Below, one piece after another: positions 8,432 through 17,973 of a stretch of 64,000 nt of DNA (positions are counted from its first letter, which is position 1; each line of letters begins with the position of its first letter). This DNA comes from Mucilaginibacter gracilis (GTDB lineage Bacteria > Bacteroidota > Bacteroidia > Sphingobacteriales > Sphingobacteriaceae), in contig NZ_RBKU01000001.1 in assembly GCF_003633615.1 (NCBI RefSeq), forward strand, positions 1,240,001-1,304,000. The letters are read 5' to 3'. The position numbers and the translations under genes are program-made. The notes beneath the pieces were generated by a model, which did no database searches, was not told the origin of the DNA, and worked only from the letters and a program-made list of their open reading frames with translations.

Positions 8432-11400
8432 GTGAAAGTTAGTATAAAAAAAATAGGCCTTAAAATTATTAAAACAGGTAGCATTGTTTTGGGTACCATA
8501 TTGTTGCTCATGCTTTTGGTGCCATTGCTGTTCCCTTCGGCGGTTACTAAAAAAATTAATCAATGGGCCAATAGTAATATTAACGGGCATGTTGTATTTT
8601 CGGGTACCAGCCTTTCGTTTTTTAAACATTTCCCGGCATTAACACTTACCCTTTACGATGTTACGCTTAAAGGTAGTGCCCCATTTGAAAAAGACACCCT
8701 AATTGCCGCTAAAGAAATTGCTTTTGGTATAGATGTTAGTTCGCTATTTAAAAGTAAAGTAAAAATAGGTAAGATATACCTTAGCAATGCCTTTATTAAC
8801 TTACAGGCCGATAGCCTGGGCAGGGCAAATTATTATGTTTACAAATCGTCGGCACAAAAAAGCGCCGCGCAGGCCGATAGTAGCAGTGCATCATTAGGGA
8901 TAGACCAGATTTTGATTGAGAACAGCCGCCTGGTATATAACGACCGGTCGTTACCGATGATGGTGATTGCCCGTAATTTTAACTACACCGGCAGCGGCGA
9001 TTTGAGTAAGGATGTTTTTGCCCTGCATACCCACACGCAAATACAATCGCTTGATTTGTATTACAATAAGCAACCCTACATATTATCCAAAAAGGTAAAT
9101 GCCGACCTGGTAACCCGAATTAATACCAAATCGTTAGATTTTGTTTTCCAAAAAAACGATCTGATGATTAACCAGCTCCCTGTGCAATTTACCGGCAAGT
9201 TTGGCTTTTTGAAAGATGGCTATGATATGGATTTCAAGATTGACTCGCACGAAAGTGACTTGAGCGATATTTTTACGGCCCTCCCGGCAGAATACCAAAA
9301 GATGCTGGAGAAAACAGATGTGGATGGATCGGGCAACTTACAAATATCGCTAAAGGGAAAATACATTGTTAAAGACAAAATTATGCCCGATTTGGATATT
9401 AGCTTAAAGATACGCAATGGGTATGTTAACAATCAAAAATCGCCGTCGCCGGTACGTAACCTATTTCTCAACATGGAGTCGAAGTTGCCGGGTTTAAACC
9501 CCGATAGCTTGTATGTAAATGTCGATTCTATCTATTTTAACATCGGCAAAGATTACTTTAGCTCGATAATACGGGTTAAAGGCATTAAAGAACCACAAAT
9601 TTACGCCAAAGTTAATACCGAGATCGATCTTGAAAAATGGAACACCGCCTTCGGTATTAAGCCATTCCAGGTAAGGGGCCGCTATTCGCTACACCTGCTG
9701 GCCGAAGGCCGGTACGCCAAGGGCACGGTGAGCAACAAGCTAAAAAAGGTGGATACCGTAATTACCAGCATACCTAAGTTTACGCTCACATCGTCATTTA
9801 AAAATGGCTATTTTAAATACGCCAAATTGCCGCAAGCCATTAACAACATTGGCTTTAATATGCGGGCCAATTGCCCTGATAATAATTACAAACACATTAG
9901 CCTGGCAATTGATAATTTAAATGCATCGGCATTAAACAATTATATTAAAGGTTACTTTAACCTGGCCAACGTTAACGACTTCCCGGTTGATGCAGGCCTG
10001 CAAGCCAAATTTCATCTGGCCGATTTAAAACAGTTTTTACCTGCCGATAGCATACAAATTGAGGGCGACCTTGATGCAAATGTTAAAGTAAAAGGTAAAT
10101 ACATTGCTACCAAACACAAATTTCCGTTAACGGTTGCCGATGTTGTGCTAAAAAATGGCTCTATCCAAACCAAATACTATCCGCATCCTATCCAAAAAAT
10201 CAACATCGATACCCGCATAACCAACCATACCGGTACATTAAACGGCACTAATGTTTCTATCAAACCTATATCCTTTCAGTTTGAAGGCCAACCCTTTTCG
10301 CTAAAGGCCGAACTGCACAACTTTGCCAATCTGGAATATGATATTCAATCAAAAGGCACCATCAACATAGGTAAAATTTACCAGGTGTTTGCTCAAAAGG
10401 GTTACAATGTACATGGTAGCATAGCAGCAAACGTGGCATTAAAAGGCAAACAAAGCGATGCTGTAGCAGGGCATTATGATAAGCTTCAAAACTCGGGTAC
10501 TTTAAAAGTTAAAAACATGACTCTTTTGTGGGACATGTTTCCGCAGCCGTTTACCATCAGTAAAGGCGATTTTAGCTTTAACCAGGATAAAATGCTGTTT
10601 GATAGTTTTACAGGCCATTACGGTAATTCGACAATGATATTGAACGGCAATTTAACCAACGTGATAGACTATGCTGTAAAGCCGGGCTCTATCCTTAAAG
10701 GCCAGTTTAACCTTACCAGCAACCTGCTTGTTGCTAACGATTTTATGGCCTATTCGGGCGCGCCACAGGGTAGCAGCAGCACCACGGGCGTTATTATGGT
10801 GCCCAAAAACCTAAACCTGGTTATTACTGCCAATGTTAAGAAACTTACTTACAACGGCCTGCTTATAAACGATGCCAAAAGCCAGATGACCATTAATAAC
10901 GGCAATATTAACCTTAAACAAACAGGCTTTAATTTAATAGGCACACCAGTATCAATGGATGCCAATTACCTTAGCGTAAGCCCACAGAGGGCCTATTTTG
11001 ATTACCACATTAACGCCAAGGATTTTGATATAAAAAAGGCCTACAACAAAATTAAGCTGTTTCGTGATATGGCCACTGCGGCAGAGCATGCCGAGGGCTT
11101 AGTTTCGTTGGATTACCAGTTAAGCGGCAGGCTTAACAGCGATATGCAACCCGTTTACGCATCGTTAAAGGGCGGAGGCGTACTATCGGCAAGGCAAATT
11201 AAAATGCATGGTTTTAAGTTATTGAACGCTATAGGTAACTCAGCCAAGCGCGATAGTTTATCAAAAAACCCAGATGTATCGCAAATTGACATCAAAACAA
11301 AAATCGCCAATAATATAATCACTATTGAGCGTACAAAGATGCGCATAGCAGGTTTCCGCGCCCGTTTTGAGGGCCAGGTGAGTTTTGATAAAAAGATGGA

Positions 11401-11542
11401 CCTGCAATTTAGGTTAGGCCTACCACCACTAGGAATAATAGGCATACCGATGAACATAACCGGCACTCAAGATAAGCCTAAGATACGCTTAGGCAAGGGT
11501 AAAAAAGAAGATGAGTTACAGGCTACAAACGACGATAAATAG
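8432..11542 (+). CDS. AsmA-like inner-membrane protein
   Basis: A 1036-residue protein with an N-terminal membrane anchor (about residues 12-35), then a long beta-rich repetitive region rich in Asn, Gly and Lys. The N-terminal block (anchor, GTSLSFFKHFPALTLTL, DTLIAAKEIAFGID) and the C-terminal region (about 900-1010) match Bacteroidota AsmA-family proteins. Relatives in the AsmA/TamB group are implicated in lipid transfer between inner and outer membrane; that role here is inferred. GTG start at 8432. It is followed by a hairpin shared with the convergent small gene. Confidence 0.85.
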   Translation: MKVSIKKIGLKIIKTGSIVLGTILLLMLLVPLLFPSAVTKKINQWANSNINGHVVFSGTSLSFFKHFPALTLTLYDVTLKGSAPFEKDTLIAAKEIAFGIDVSSLFKSKVKIGKIYLSNAFINLQADSLGRANYYVYKSSAQKSAAQADSSSASLGIDQILIENSRLVYNDRSLPMMVIARNFNYTGSGDLSKDVFALHTHTQIQSLDLYYNKQPYILSKKVNADLVTRINTKSLDFVFQKNDLMINQLPVQFTGKFGFLKDGYDMDFKIDSHESDLSDIFTALPAEYQKMLEKTDVDGSGNLQISLKGKYIVKDKIMPDLDISLKIRNGYVNNQKSPSPVRNLFLNMESKLPGLNPDSLYVNVDSIYFNIGKDYFSSIIRVKGIKEPQIYAKVNTEIDLEKWNTAFGIKPFQVRGRYSLHLLAEGRYAKGTVSNKLKKVDTVITSIPKFTLTSSFKNGYFKYAKLPQAINNIGFNMRANCPDNNYKHISLAIDNLNASALNNYIKGYFNLANVNDFPVDAGLQAKFHLADLKQFLPADSIQIEGDLDANVKVKGKYIATKHKFPLTVADVVLKNGSIQTKYYPHPIQKINIDTRITNHTGTLNGTNVSIKPISFQFEGQPFSLKAELHNFANLEYDIQSKGTINIGKIYQVFAQKGYNVHGSIAANVALKGKQSDAVAGHYDKLQNSGTLKVKNMTLLWDMFPQPFTISKGDFSFNQDKMLFDSFTGHYGNSTMILNGNLTNVIDYAVKPGSILKGQFNLTSNLLVANDFMAYSGAPQGSSSTTGVIMVPKNLNLVITANVKKLTYNGLLINDAKSQMTINNGNINLKQTGFNLIGTPVSMDANYLSVSPQRAYFDYHINAKDFDIKKAYNKIKLFRDMATAAEHAEGLVSLDYQLSGRLNSDMQPVYASLKGGGVLSARQIKMHGFKLLNAIGNSAKRDSLSKNPDVSQIDIKTKIANNIITIERTKMRIAGFRARFEGQVSFDKKMDLQFRLGLPPLGIIGIPMNITGTQDKPKIRLGKGKKEDELQATNDDK

Positions 11543-11543
11543 A

Positions 11544-11568
11544 AACAATGCTTACTTAACGCATTGTT
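11544..11568. terminator. Hairpin between convergent genes, possible bidirectional terminator
   Basis: AACAATGC and GCATTGTT form a perfect 8-bp stem around a 9-nt loop, exactly between the AsmA-like stop (11542) and the stop of the minus-strand small gene (11567). There is no strong T-run on either side. Confidence 0.4.
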
Positions 11569-11764
11569 ATAGTTTCCAGTTATCATAATCCCAAATAAAA
11601 ACCTTTCCGTTGATAGTCAATTCATAATCAATGGAGCCTTGGGTAGGAATGGGTCTGACAAGGCCCATTTCAGTAAGTTTTTCACAAACCAGGTTTAGTC
11701 TGCTAAATTTCATAGTGCCTTTTTGTATCTGCTTCAATGCTTTGTAAATGTTTCTTTCGTTCAT
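11567..11764 (-). CDS. Small hypothetical protein
   Basis: About 65 residues from the ATG at 11764 (MNERNIYKALK); a longer frame begins at 11794 but its N-terminus looks untranslated. The first 45 residues look helical, with a beta-hairpin-like, aromatic C-terminus (IWDYDNWKL), reminiscent of a small winged-helix fold. I do not recognise the family. It converges on the AsmA-like gene. Confidence 0.5.
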   Translation of the reverse strand: MNERNIYKALKQIQKGTMKFSRLNLVCEKLTEMGLVRPIPTQGSIDYELTINGKVFIWDYDNWKL

Positions 11765-11794
11765 AATAAAGTTAAGGTTATGCAAAAATACCAA

Positions 11795-12151
11795 ATAACT
11801 TAAATGGTGCGATAAGAATAAAAAAAAGCCACCTTTGTGTTATTTAAACGTAACTGCACTTGTATAAAAACCACCCTCCTACGCAAATTTTTCTGTTATG
11901 ACTTGAATGAAGGCTTACATTGCAGTTTAATAGGTGCTCATGAAAATTAAACATTGGTAACCATCCTCTCAATCGAAAAGCCCACAAAAAATCCGCGAAT
12001 GCGCCTGCTTGTTGTACTTGTTTTCTATCTGCGTGTTTATCAATTAATCACCAACAGACCAAGCTGAAATAAAATTGCTATATCGCAATTTTAAGCCACA
12101 ATAAAGTATGGAGGCTAGGGTAATAGAAATTGCTAACATTGTAAATTTGGG
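11795..12151. other. Intergenic stretch without recognisable gene
   Basis: AT-rich sequence between the small gene at 11764 and a promoter-like site at 12152. I see no open frame with family resemblance and no obvious structured RNA. Confidence 0.5.
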
Positions 12152-12182
12152 TTTGCGATTATTAGCGCATACGTTATATTTG
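12152..12182 (+). promoter_or_regulatory. Bacteroidota-type promoter upstream of tRNA-Pro
   Basis: TTTG at 12152-12155 is followed after 19 nt by TATATTTG at 12175-12182, matching the primary-sigma consensus TTTG-N19-TAnnTTTG. Transcription would start near 12189, about 135 nt before the tRNA, and the intervening stretch has no clear ORF. Confidence 0.5.
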
Positions 12183-12322
12183 TGGCCTGATTTATTTTAT
12201 CACTTTGCTTACTACCACACAAATTGGTTAATTACAAAAAGTAAAGTAACAGATTAATTTAAACCGAGCATCAGTACGGTATACTACAGATAAATAAGCT
12301 GTGTAACAGCAACACCACCATT

Positions 12323-12396
12323 CGGGATGTAGCGTAGCCCGGTATCGCGCCAGCATGGGGTGCTGGAGGTCGGAAGTTCGAATCTTCTCATCCCGA
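12323..12396 (+). tRNA. tRNA-Pro (anticodon GGG)
   Basis: The acceptor arms CGGGATG (12323-12329) and CATCCCG (12389-12395) pair fully, with discriminator A at 12396 and no encoded CCA. The anticodon stem CCAGC/GCTGG encloses the loop ATGGGGT, giving anticodon GGG with G37, typical of proline tRNA. The T loop contains TTCGAAT. It is followed by a terminator and then by mobile-element-type genes, so it may mark an integration site. Confidence 0.92.
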
Positions 12397-12406
12397 CTTG
12401 AAAATC

Positions 12407-12441
12407 AAGGACTTATGATTGAAAAATCTGAGTCCTTTTTT
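12407..12441 (+). terminator. Rho-independent terminator of tRNA-Pro
   Basis: AAGGACT (12407-12413) pairs with AGTCCTT (12431-12437), followed by further T residues. It lies 10 nt after the tRNA. Just beyond, GGTCTAACA occurs twice in close succession (about 12445-12465). Confidence 0.7.
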
Positions 12442-12559
12442 ATTGGGTCTAACATAGGTCTAACAGTTTGCGTGTGTTTTAGTACGTTTTTTTATTGCTA
12501 AAGAAAATCACATTAAGTTATTTTGTGCTATTGAAGATAGTGGCAGGAACAAATTCTTG

Positions 12560-13318
12560 CTATAATTCGATAAACTTAGCATTACTATAGTTTAGATTTT
12601 CATTGTGTTGAACGTAGCCAAGTTGATTTGTCAGCATTTTGGTATGGCCTATTTTAAATTCTGGAATATTCCGGTGATGATGCCCATAGACCCAATAATC
12701 CGGCGTGGTATCCAAAATCAAATAATCCAGCACGGTTGCAAAAGCTTCGTTTAAATAATCACTTTTATATTCGGGCGGATAGTGTTTAAAAGTAGGAACG
12801 TGATGTGTGATAACAACTTTTTTGCCATTTATTTCTTTTTCTAAAGCATCGCGCAGAAAATCGACACATTTTGCGTGAAAGTCATTATAATCAGGAATTT
12901 GAAAGCGCTTTCCGTTGTAACTGATTTGATAGAAATCATTTAAGCCCCTTTCTATTCGCCAGCCATTTAAAAGACTGATTGACGACCACAAGGTGGAAAA
13001 TAGTAGCTGATGTGTACCAAAATTTTTAACAACATTATTGACCAGGGACACATTGTCTCTGATCTTTTCTTCAAATGAACCTGACCGGTTTGAAATATCG
13101 CTTTGATAGTACTCGTGATTACCCGGTATCCAATAGGTTTCCCTGAAATGATCGCTAACGTAATTAAAGAAGTCTTTTTGATAGTCTATCCGATTAAACA
13201 AAGTAATGTCACCTGCTAATATCAAAATCTCTCCGACGGGTTGAATTGGGTGTGCTTTTATATAAGCTTCATTTTGGGGAAACTCTAAATGTAGGTCGGA
13301 GCAGTATTGTAGAATCAT
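12560..13318 (-). CDS. Calcineurin-like metallophosphoesterase
   Basis: A 252-residue protein with all metallophosphatase blocks: SDLHLEF near the N-terminus (D-x-H), LAGDI (about 34-38), PGNHEYY (about 65-71), ITHHVPT (about 167-173) and YGHHHRN near residue 215. It should be a cytosolic two-metal phosphoesterase; substrate unknown. It is the first gene after tRNA-Pro and points toward it. ATG start at 13318. Confidence 0.85.
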   Translation of the reverse strand: MILQYCSDLHLEFPQNEAYIKAHPIQPVGEILILAGDITLFNRIDYQKDFFNYVSDHFRETYWIPGNHEYYQSDISNRSGSFEEKIRDNVSLVNNVVKNFGTHQLLFSTLWSSISLLNGWRIERGLNDFYQISYNGKRFQIPDYNDFHAKCVDFLRDALEKEINGKKVVITHHVPTFKHYPPEYKSDYLNEAFATVLDYLILDTTPDYWVYGHHHRNIPEFKIGHTKMLTNQLGYVQHNENLNYSNAKFIEL

Positions 13319-13454
13319 ATCGGTCCAAAATTAGAAAAATGGGTTTTAAAACCATTATGGGGATCGATTATTTGACCTGACTTTTTAAAAACGACTTATT
13401 TATATCTATTTTAAATTGGAACGATATTAAAATAAATTGACACAAAATTTACCA

Positions 13455-13789
13455 TTACAATAATTGTAGCTGATGTTTTTTAGCCGGATTTATTATATTT
13501 GCAATATTATTTGCTGCCCGCAAGATAGCAAACTTTATAAAGTTTGCTTTGGGCCTTACAGAAAAGACCGGCTGTGATAGTGTTGGAACCTTGTCTTCTG
13601 TATTGTTTCGTTGACCTAATTCCGAAGCAATTTTTTCAATATTTTGCCTCAATTAACCCCTTTATTTTGTTGAACGGCTTCCCACCAATTATCCTCTACA
13701 TTGATATATAAATGGTCTATCAGCACCTTATCCCTGATCTTGCTTTCCAGTTCGCTGAATACATACAGTTCAACTTGTATCGTTTTCAT
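13455..13789 (-). pseudogene. Broken mobile-element protein of the MKTIQVELY type
   Basis: From the ATG at 13789 a frame reads MKTIQVELYVFSELESKIRD and reaches NVEDNWWEAVQQ, then hits a stop at 13649. The other minus-strand frame picks up with QNIEKIASELGQRN and runs to 13455. The N-terminus resembles a family of unnamed proteins carried by phages and ICEs, which continues well past the WWE motif. I read this as a remnant with at least one frameshift; the tail after the shift does not look like the family. A real 46-residue peptide is possible but less likely. Confidence 0.45.
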
Positions 13790-13799
13790 AGCCGGGTAA

Positions 13800-14174
13800 T
13801 TAAGTGAATAAGAGATTGACCGCATGTTCCATTTTGGGGTCGGCGTACCTGCCTGTACCGACATAGTTATGCAGGCAATGAATAGCGAACACGCACATAT
13901 AGCCACCGAATAAAACTTCGCTGAAAACCTTACGGACATTCGTGAGTTCCTCCCGGTGCTTTTCGATCAGTTCCCCTGTTCCCCGGGCGAGGTCAAACCA
14001 AAAGTCAAAGGCCAGTAATTGGTCTTTCCAGTTTTTTCGCATCGCTTCCTGTTCATCGTAAATGGTTTGGGCGACTTCGGCCATATAGGTTAAAAATCCG
14101 GGTACCTCATTTGCCATTAAACCGTGCAATAGCCTTGCTTTCTGCACGTTGTCCATCAGTTCCAATGGTTTCAT
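13800..14174 (-). CDS. Hypothetical ICE/plasmid-associated protein
   Basis: 124 residues, mostly helical, with Trp-rich mid-sequence (KNWKDQLLAFDFWFDLA). I do not recognise a named domain. It stands 49 bp downstream of the DUF932 gene and 10 bp upstream of the broken MKTIQVELY gene, all on the minus strand, as in accessory modules of Bacteroidota integrative elements. ATG start at 14174. Confidence 0.55.
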   Translation of the reverse strand: MKPLELMDNVQKARLLHGLMANEVPGFLTYMAEVAQTIYDEQEAMRKNWKDQLLAFDFWFDLARGTGELIEKHREELTNVRKVFSEVLFGGYMCVFAIHCLHNYVGTGRYADPKMEHAVNLLFT

Positions 14175-14223
14175 TTTGTTGCTGTCTTTAAAATGAGGGG
14201 TATTGCTCCCCCCTTATCAATGA

Positions 14224-15291
14224 TTAATTCAGTTTCAGGGCATCCGCTCCGTGACTAGCGAAGTTTTTGCAAAGGTCAAAAGCCACCTGCGCCCTTTGTT
14301 TGGCCGTTCCGTCCATGATGGATTTGAATTTGGCCTCCTCGTCCTTAAAGCCACGGACATTTTGAAAATAGCCTGTCACGGCGTTATAGGCTCCAAATAC
14401 CGTCCCTGCGGTTGTCTCGGTCTGCTGTGTCGGGTTGCCCAAAGCATAGGCCTCCACGCTTTCCACGATGTTCTTAAAGGTGCTTGACAAATCGTCCGTT
14501 TTGCCCCCGGCTAAGTTTTTAAGGACTTCCTTGTTGGGAGACATCGCCACCTGTATCAATTTTTTAACTTCCTTATCGGTGATGCGTACGGTCGCCCAAT
14601 GGTTGAATAGTTCTTCCAGTTCCGCACCCAACGAATTGGTGATGCCCATTAAGGTATGCGCCTGTTTCAATCGGTCGTTGGCACTGGCGGTATGTCGTAT
14701 CTTGATCGCCCCGCTGTGGTTCTTTAAAGCGGCGTTCAAAGTATTGTTGCATACGATGCGGATAGGCGTAAAAGCTGCGGTAATACTTCCAAAACCATCA
14801 TGCGAAGTGGTCAGGAATAGGTACTGCTCTATCATATCCTGCTTGCCAACTTTGATATAACCCGGCAGTTTAGCGGTAATAAAAATGCGTTCACCATTAC
14901 CCAACGCCCCGGCAGTCTCGTATAAAATACCATCACCACCACCCACGATGGCATCAAAAAAAGTAAAGGCCTCGGCATTCTGCACGACTTTGTAGTCCTT
15001 GCCTACCACGCCCAAAACGGCATCGTTATCATTTCGGACGGTCGCAAAAAAAGCCGGAACACTGATTTTCGCCGGTTCTATCCCTGCGGTTAACTCCGCT
15101 AAATCATTGCTGATGCCATTGGTGAACAACGGGCGTTTCTCCACGAAGTAATCTAAACCCGCAAACTGAATGGCTTGTGCGGAGGTTGGGTATTGTTCCA
15201 CGACTTGCCCTAAACCGTGCCATGCCTTTTCCTTTACGCTGAAAAAACTATGCTGATTGGTTTGGTCGTTGAAATTGAGGTTATGTGCCAT
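14224..15291 (-). CDS. DUF932 / phage-plasmid-like protein (TIGR03299 type)
   Basis: 355 residues. The start block (SFFSVKEKAWHGLG), VVGKDYKVVQNAEAF (about 115-130) and RIVCNNTLNAAL (about 194-205) are typical of DUF932 proteins found on plasmids, phages and ICEs. Their role is unproven. It lies downstream of ssb on the same strand, a common pairing in conjugative elements. Confidence 0.82.
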   Translation of the reverse strand: MAHNLNFNDQTNQHSFFSVKEKAWHGLGQVVEQYPTSAQAIQFAGLDYFVEKRPLFTNGISNDLAELTAGIEPAKISVPAFFATVRNDNDAVLGVVGKDYKVVQNAEAFTFFDAIVGGGDGILYETAGALGNGERIFITAKLPGYIKVGKQDMIEQYLFLTTSHDGFGSITAAFTPIRIVCNNTLNAALKNHSGAIKIRHTASANDRLKQAHTLMGITNSLGAELEELFNHWATVRITDKEVKKLIQVAMSPNKEVLKNLAGGKTDDLSSTFKNIVESVEAYALGNPTQQTETTAGTVFGAYNAVTGYFQNVRGFKDEEAKFKSIMDGTAKQRAQVAFDLCKNFASHGADALKLN

Positions 15292-15354
15292 GACTGTAAT
15301 TTTTTAATTTGAAATGAATTGCATTGAAAAAGTGATAAGGTTCAGGCAGGTGGT

Positions 15355-15762
15355 TTAAAACGGCAGGTCGTCATCCTCTCCCGGTTTGCCGTCCACCACA
15401 AGGGTCATGGTCTGCACGGGTTCAGTGTCCGCTCTTTGTGTGCCCTGTTTCCCGGCATGCCCCAATAATTTCAGGTTCAGCACGGTTAAGGTCAGGTTAG
15501 CGATGGCGTCACCGTCCCGGTTGATCCACGCCCTCGCACCTATCCGGCCATACAGTTCCACGACTGTTCCCTTGGTCAGGTATTCGGCCACCCCGGCATT
15601 AAGCCACCACGCACAATCTACGAACGTGGTTTCCCTTTTCAACTCGCCGTCCTTTTTGTAGGTACGGTTGACGGCAATGGTAAAATTGGTTACCGTTTTG
15701 CCACCCTTAACTTCTCGGACCTCGGCCTTGCCTGTCAAAACTCCTGTGCTTGTGATTTCCAT
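15355..15762 (-). CDS. ssb: Single-stranded DNA-binding protein
   Basis: About 135 residues from the ATG at 15762, which fits the family start (MEITSTGVLTGKAEVR) and has a purine-rich stretch before it; the longer frame to 15822 is unlikely. It shows the OB-fold blocks NFTIAVNRTY, FVDCAWW and VELYGRIGARAW, and the acidic C-terminal tip DDDLPF that binds partner proteins. Next to DUF932 and away from core replication genes, it is more likely an element-borne ssb than the housekeeping copy. Confidence 0.85.
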   Translation of the reverse strand: MEITSTGVLTGKAEVREVKGGKTVTNFTIAVNRTYKKDGELKRETTFVDCAWWLNAGVAEYLTKGTVVELYGRIGARAWINRDGDAIANLTLTVLNLKLLGHAGKQGTQRADTEPVQTMTLVVDGKPGEDDDLPF

Positions 15763-15822
15763 CTTTTTCTTTATTAATGAGTTAAAAATTATTTCGTACC
15801 TCCTCAACCGAAACTCTTCCAA

Positions 15823-16639
15823 GGATTTTTTTTGAAAGACGATGGGTTAAAAAGGTAGCCAATGGAAGTGGGGCGGATCTCAGGGTGCAAAAGGAAGCGG
15901 AATAAGTGCCAAAGGCCGTAGCGGGTTGAGGAACGATCCCCAGGCGGAGTTATGCCGAACACTTTTTCAGCCTGTGTGGTCTTCAGGCATCAGGCCCAAC
16001 TTCGCGTCCTTTTTAACCCTCGTCTTGAAAAAATGCAGGAAGAATTTTAATATTTTTTCGATGCGCGGCGGGATAACGTCGCTGGAAATTGTTCAGCACT
16101 CATAATTTTTGCGGAAGATTCTTAATTTAATATCATAAACTATCCGCCATGCCTGAACTGACAAGAGCAACCGTATTGCGTTACCAAAGAAGATTTTAGC
16201 AGTAACTGGAAAATTATGCCGCAGTACGGAAAAAGCGTATCATAGATGGAGGAGAAACGCCGCAGCTCGCGAGCCTGCTTATTGAAAAATTCGGCTATGG
16301 CATCGCTTGAGCCGATCATGTTATGGAAATCGGAAGTCATGAATTTTATCACCGTGTGGATCAGCTTGTGGAAGAGAACAATCCCCGGGCAAGAAAAACA
16401 CGGCAACAAAGGTGAGCGCAAAACCAGCCGGACTTGAATTGAACATGTAGCCATGACCATCAGGGATAGCACCGGCATGTGTGACTTGTTGTCCTTGAGT
16501 TAAGTAAGCGGACATTACAAATGTTCTTTTGTAATAACTGATTATCTGATGAATGGATACACCATTCTCTCTATTTGAACAGATGAAAACACCTTCCTAA
16601 TTGATTCAGGTGCCATCTGCATGAGTACAGCAGGGAAGA
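15823..16639. other. Intergenic stretch, possible eroded element sequence
   Basis: About 0.8 kb with no convincing gene. Two overlapping minus-strand frames (16140-16478 and 16321-16515) have no recognisable domain, and neither is clearly preferred. Probably decayed element sequence between ssb and the intron remnant. Confidence 0.4.
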
Positions 16640-17078
16640 AAGCAAGTAAGAATTGAATATAACATTCAATCCTTTCTAAGTATTTTGGTATGCGTAGGTA
16701 ACGAACCTATGTTTGAATCACCATCGCGATCAACAAGTCTACTCAGATTATTCAACTACGGTTGTAAGGCTTGCCACAAAAGGGTATGGTGACAGTCTTG
16801 GTGGTAATGTCGCCCATCAATCGTTCAAAAGAAATTAATACGTTGAATAGTAGGAAGTTAAAACTTATTGAATTAAAACCGTACAAGTAATCGGAATAAG
16901 GTAATGTTATAAAGGCTATGAAATCGCCGTGGTAAGCCATCCTTATGCCTTAGCGAAAAAAGATTGGGAAAAAAGCAAATGCCTTTGGGAAAGCCAAAGG
17001 ATAAGCAGACTTACCCGCGACGTTAATGATAAGTTTAGTAAGTAGCCGTTTAAGACGGCCAACGCGGCAATACGACCG
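16640..17078 (+). ncRNA. Possible 5' ribozyme portion of a group II intron
   Basis: This non-coding stretch lies directly upstream of a decayed intron-encoded reverse transcriptase on the same strand, where domains I-III of a group II intron belong. It contains several short inverted repeats, for example ATTGAAT/ATTCAAT near 16655-16670 and GTAGGT/ACCTAT near 16695-16710. I cannot fold it here, so the ends and the call are provisional. Confidence 0.35.
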
Positions 17079-17628
17079 ATGTATCAATGGAACACAATTA
17101 ACTGGACGAGAAGTCAGCGTAATGTTTTCAAGCTGCATAAACGAATTTACAGGAATGCATGTGCGGAACTATAATATCTACGCGCAAATTACAAAAACTG
17201 TTATCGAAATCTAATGCCGCCAAGCTATTGGCGGTTAGGAAACTAACGCAGGACGATCAAAGGAAGAAAACAGCGGGGGTTGATGGTGCAAGAAAACTAA
17301 CTCCGGCGCAACGGATGAAACTTAGCAACAAAGACTTATTGAAGGTAAAGGTAAAACCAACTCACCGAATATGGATTCCGAAACAGTAATGAAATACGCC
17401 CTTTGGGCATACCGTTATGAAAGACCGTGCTGCACAGGCGTTGGATAAATTAGCCCTTGAACCCGAATGGGAAGAGAGGTTTGAACCCAATGGCTATGGG
17501 TTAGGGGACTGGGGATCAGTCGATAATGCTACTGAAGCGATCTTTTATCAATCAAAGGTAAGCCTAAGTATATATTAGATGCCGATATCGAGAAATGCGT
17601 TGATGAAATCAGTGATGAAAACTTTTAA
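17079..17628 (+). pseudogene. Group II intron reverse transcriptase/maturase, decayed N-terminal part
   Basis: The family N-terminus can be read across three frames. The ATG at 17079 gives YQWNTINWTRSQRNVFKLHK and then stops. A second frame (17159-17389) gives KLQKLLSKSNAAKLLAVRK, KKTAGVDGA and THRIWIPK. Another frame from about 17400 gives MKDRAAQALDKLALEPEWE and RFEPNGYG, and a later segment has LDADIEKC. Order and content match group II intron-encoded proteins up to about RT block 3. The YADD catalytic block, maturase X domain and endonuclease are absent, so it is truncated as well as frameshifted. Confidence 0.8.
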
Positions 17629-17973
17629 CAAAGTTAAATACCAATCCCAGCCTAAGAAGATTGATTAGGGCTTCGTTAAAACTTCCATTATAAAATGAAA
17701 GCTTTTGATATAAGTCTGTGGATCAGTTATCGTATACTCACTTTAGATTATCGGTTCTAAACACTCTTAGACTACTATTTCACATGGCGGAAATTTAAAA
17801 TAAAAAAGACCTGATGAGCTGGTGCCAACTGGCGATCCGCAGCTATCCTTTACGCCAATCATTTCTAACTTCTAAATTCATGTTAATCAAACAATTAAAA
17901 GTTTATGATTTTTTGCATTCACCGATTGTTTGCCTGATATTTATATAATACGGTTAATCCGTCATAAACCAAC
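17629..17973. other. Intergenic stretch upstream of the esterase operon
   Basis: About 345 bp, AT-rich, with nothing recognisable as a gene. A promoter for the following operon should lie near its right end, but I see no full consensus. Confidence 0.4.

Noticed and set aside
12445..12465. Double GGTCTAACA after the tRNA as an att core
   Set aside because: Short, and no second distant copy was found in the window, so I mention it but do not call an attachment site.
16140..16515. Two overlapping minus-strand frames of 112 and 64 codons
   Set aside because: No recognisable domain, no clear start context, and they overlap each other. I keep the region as unassigned.
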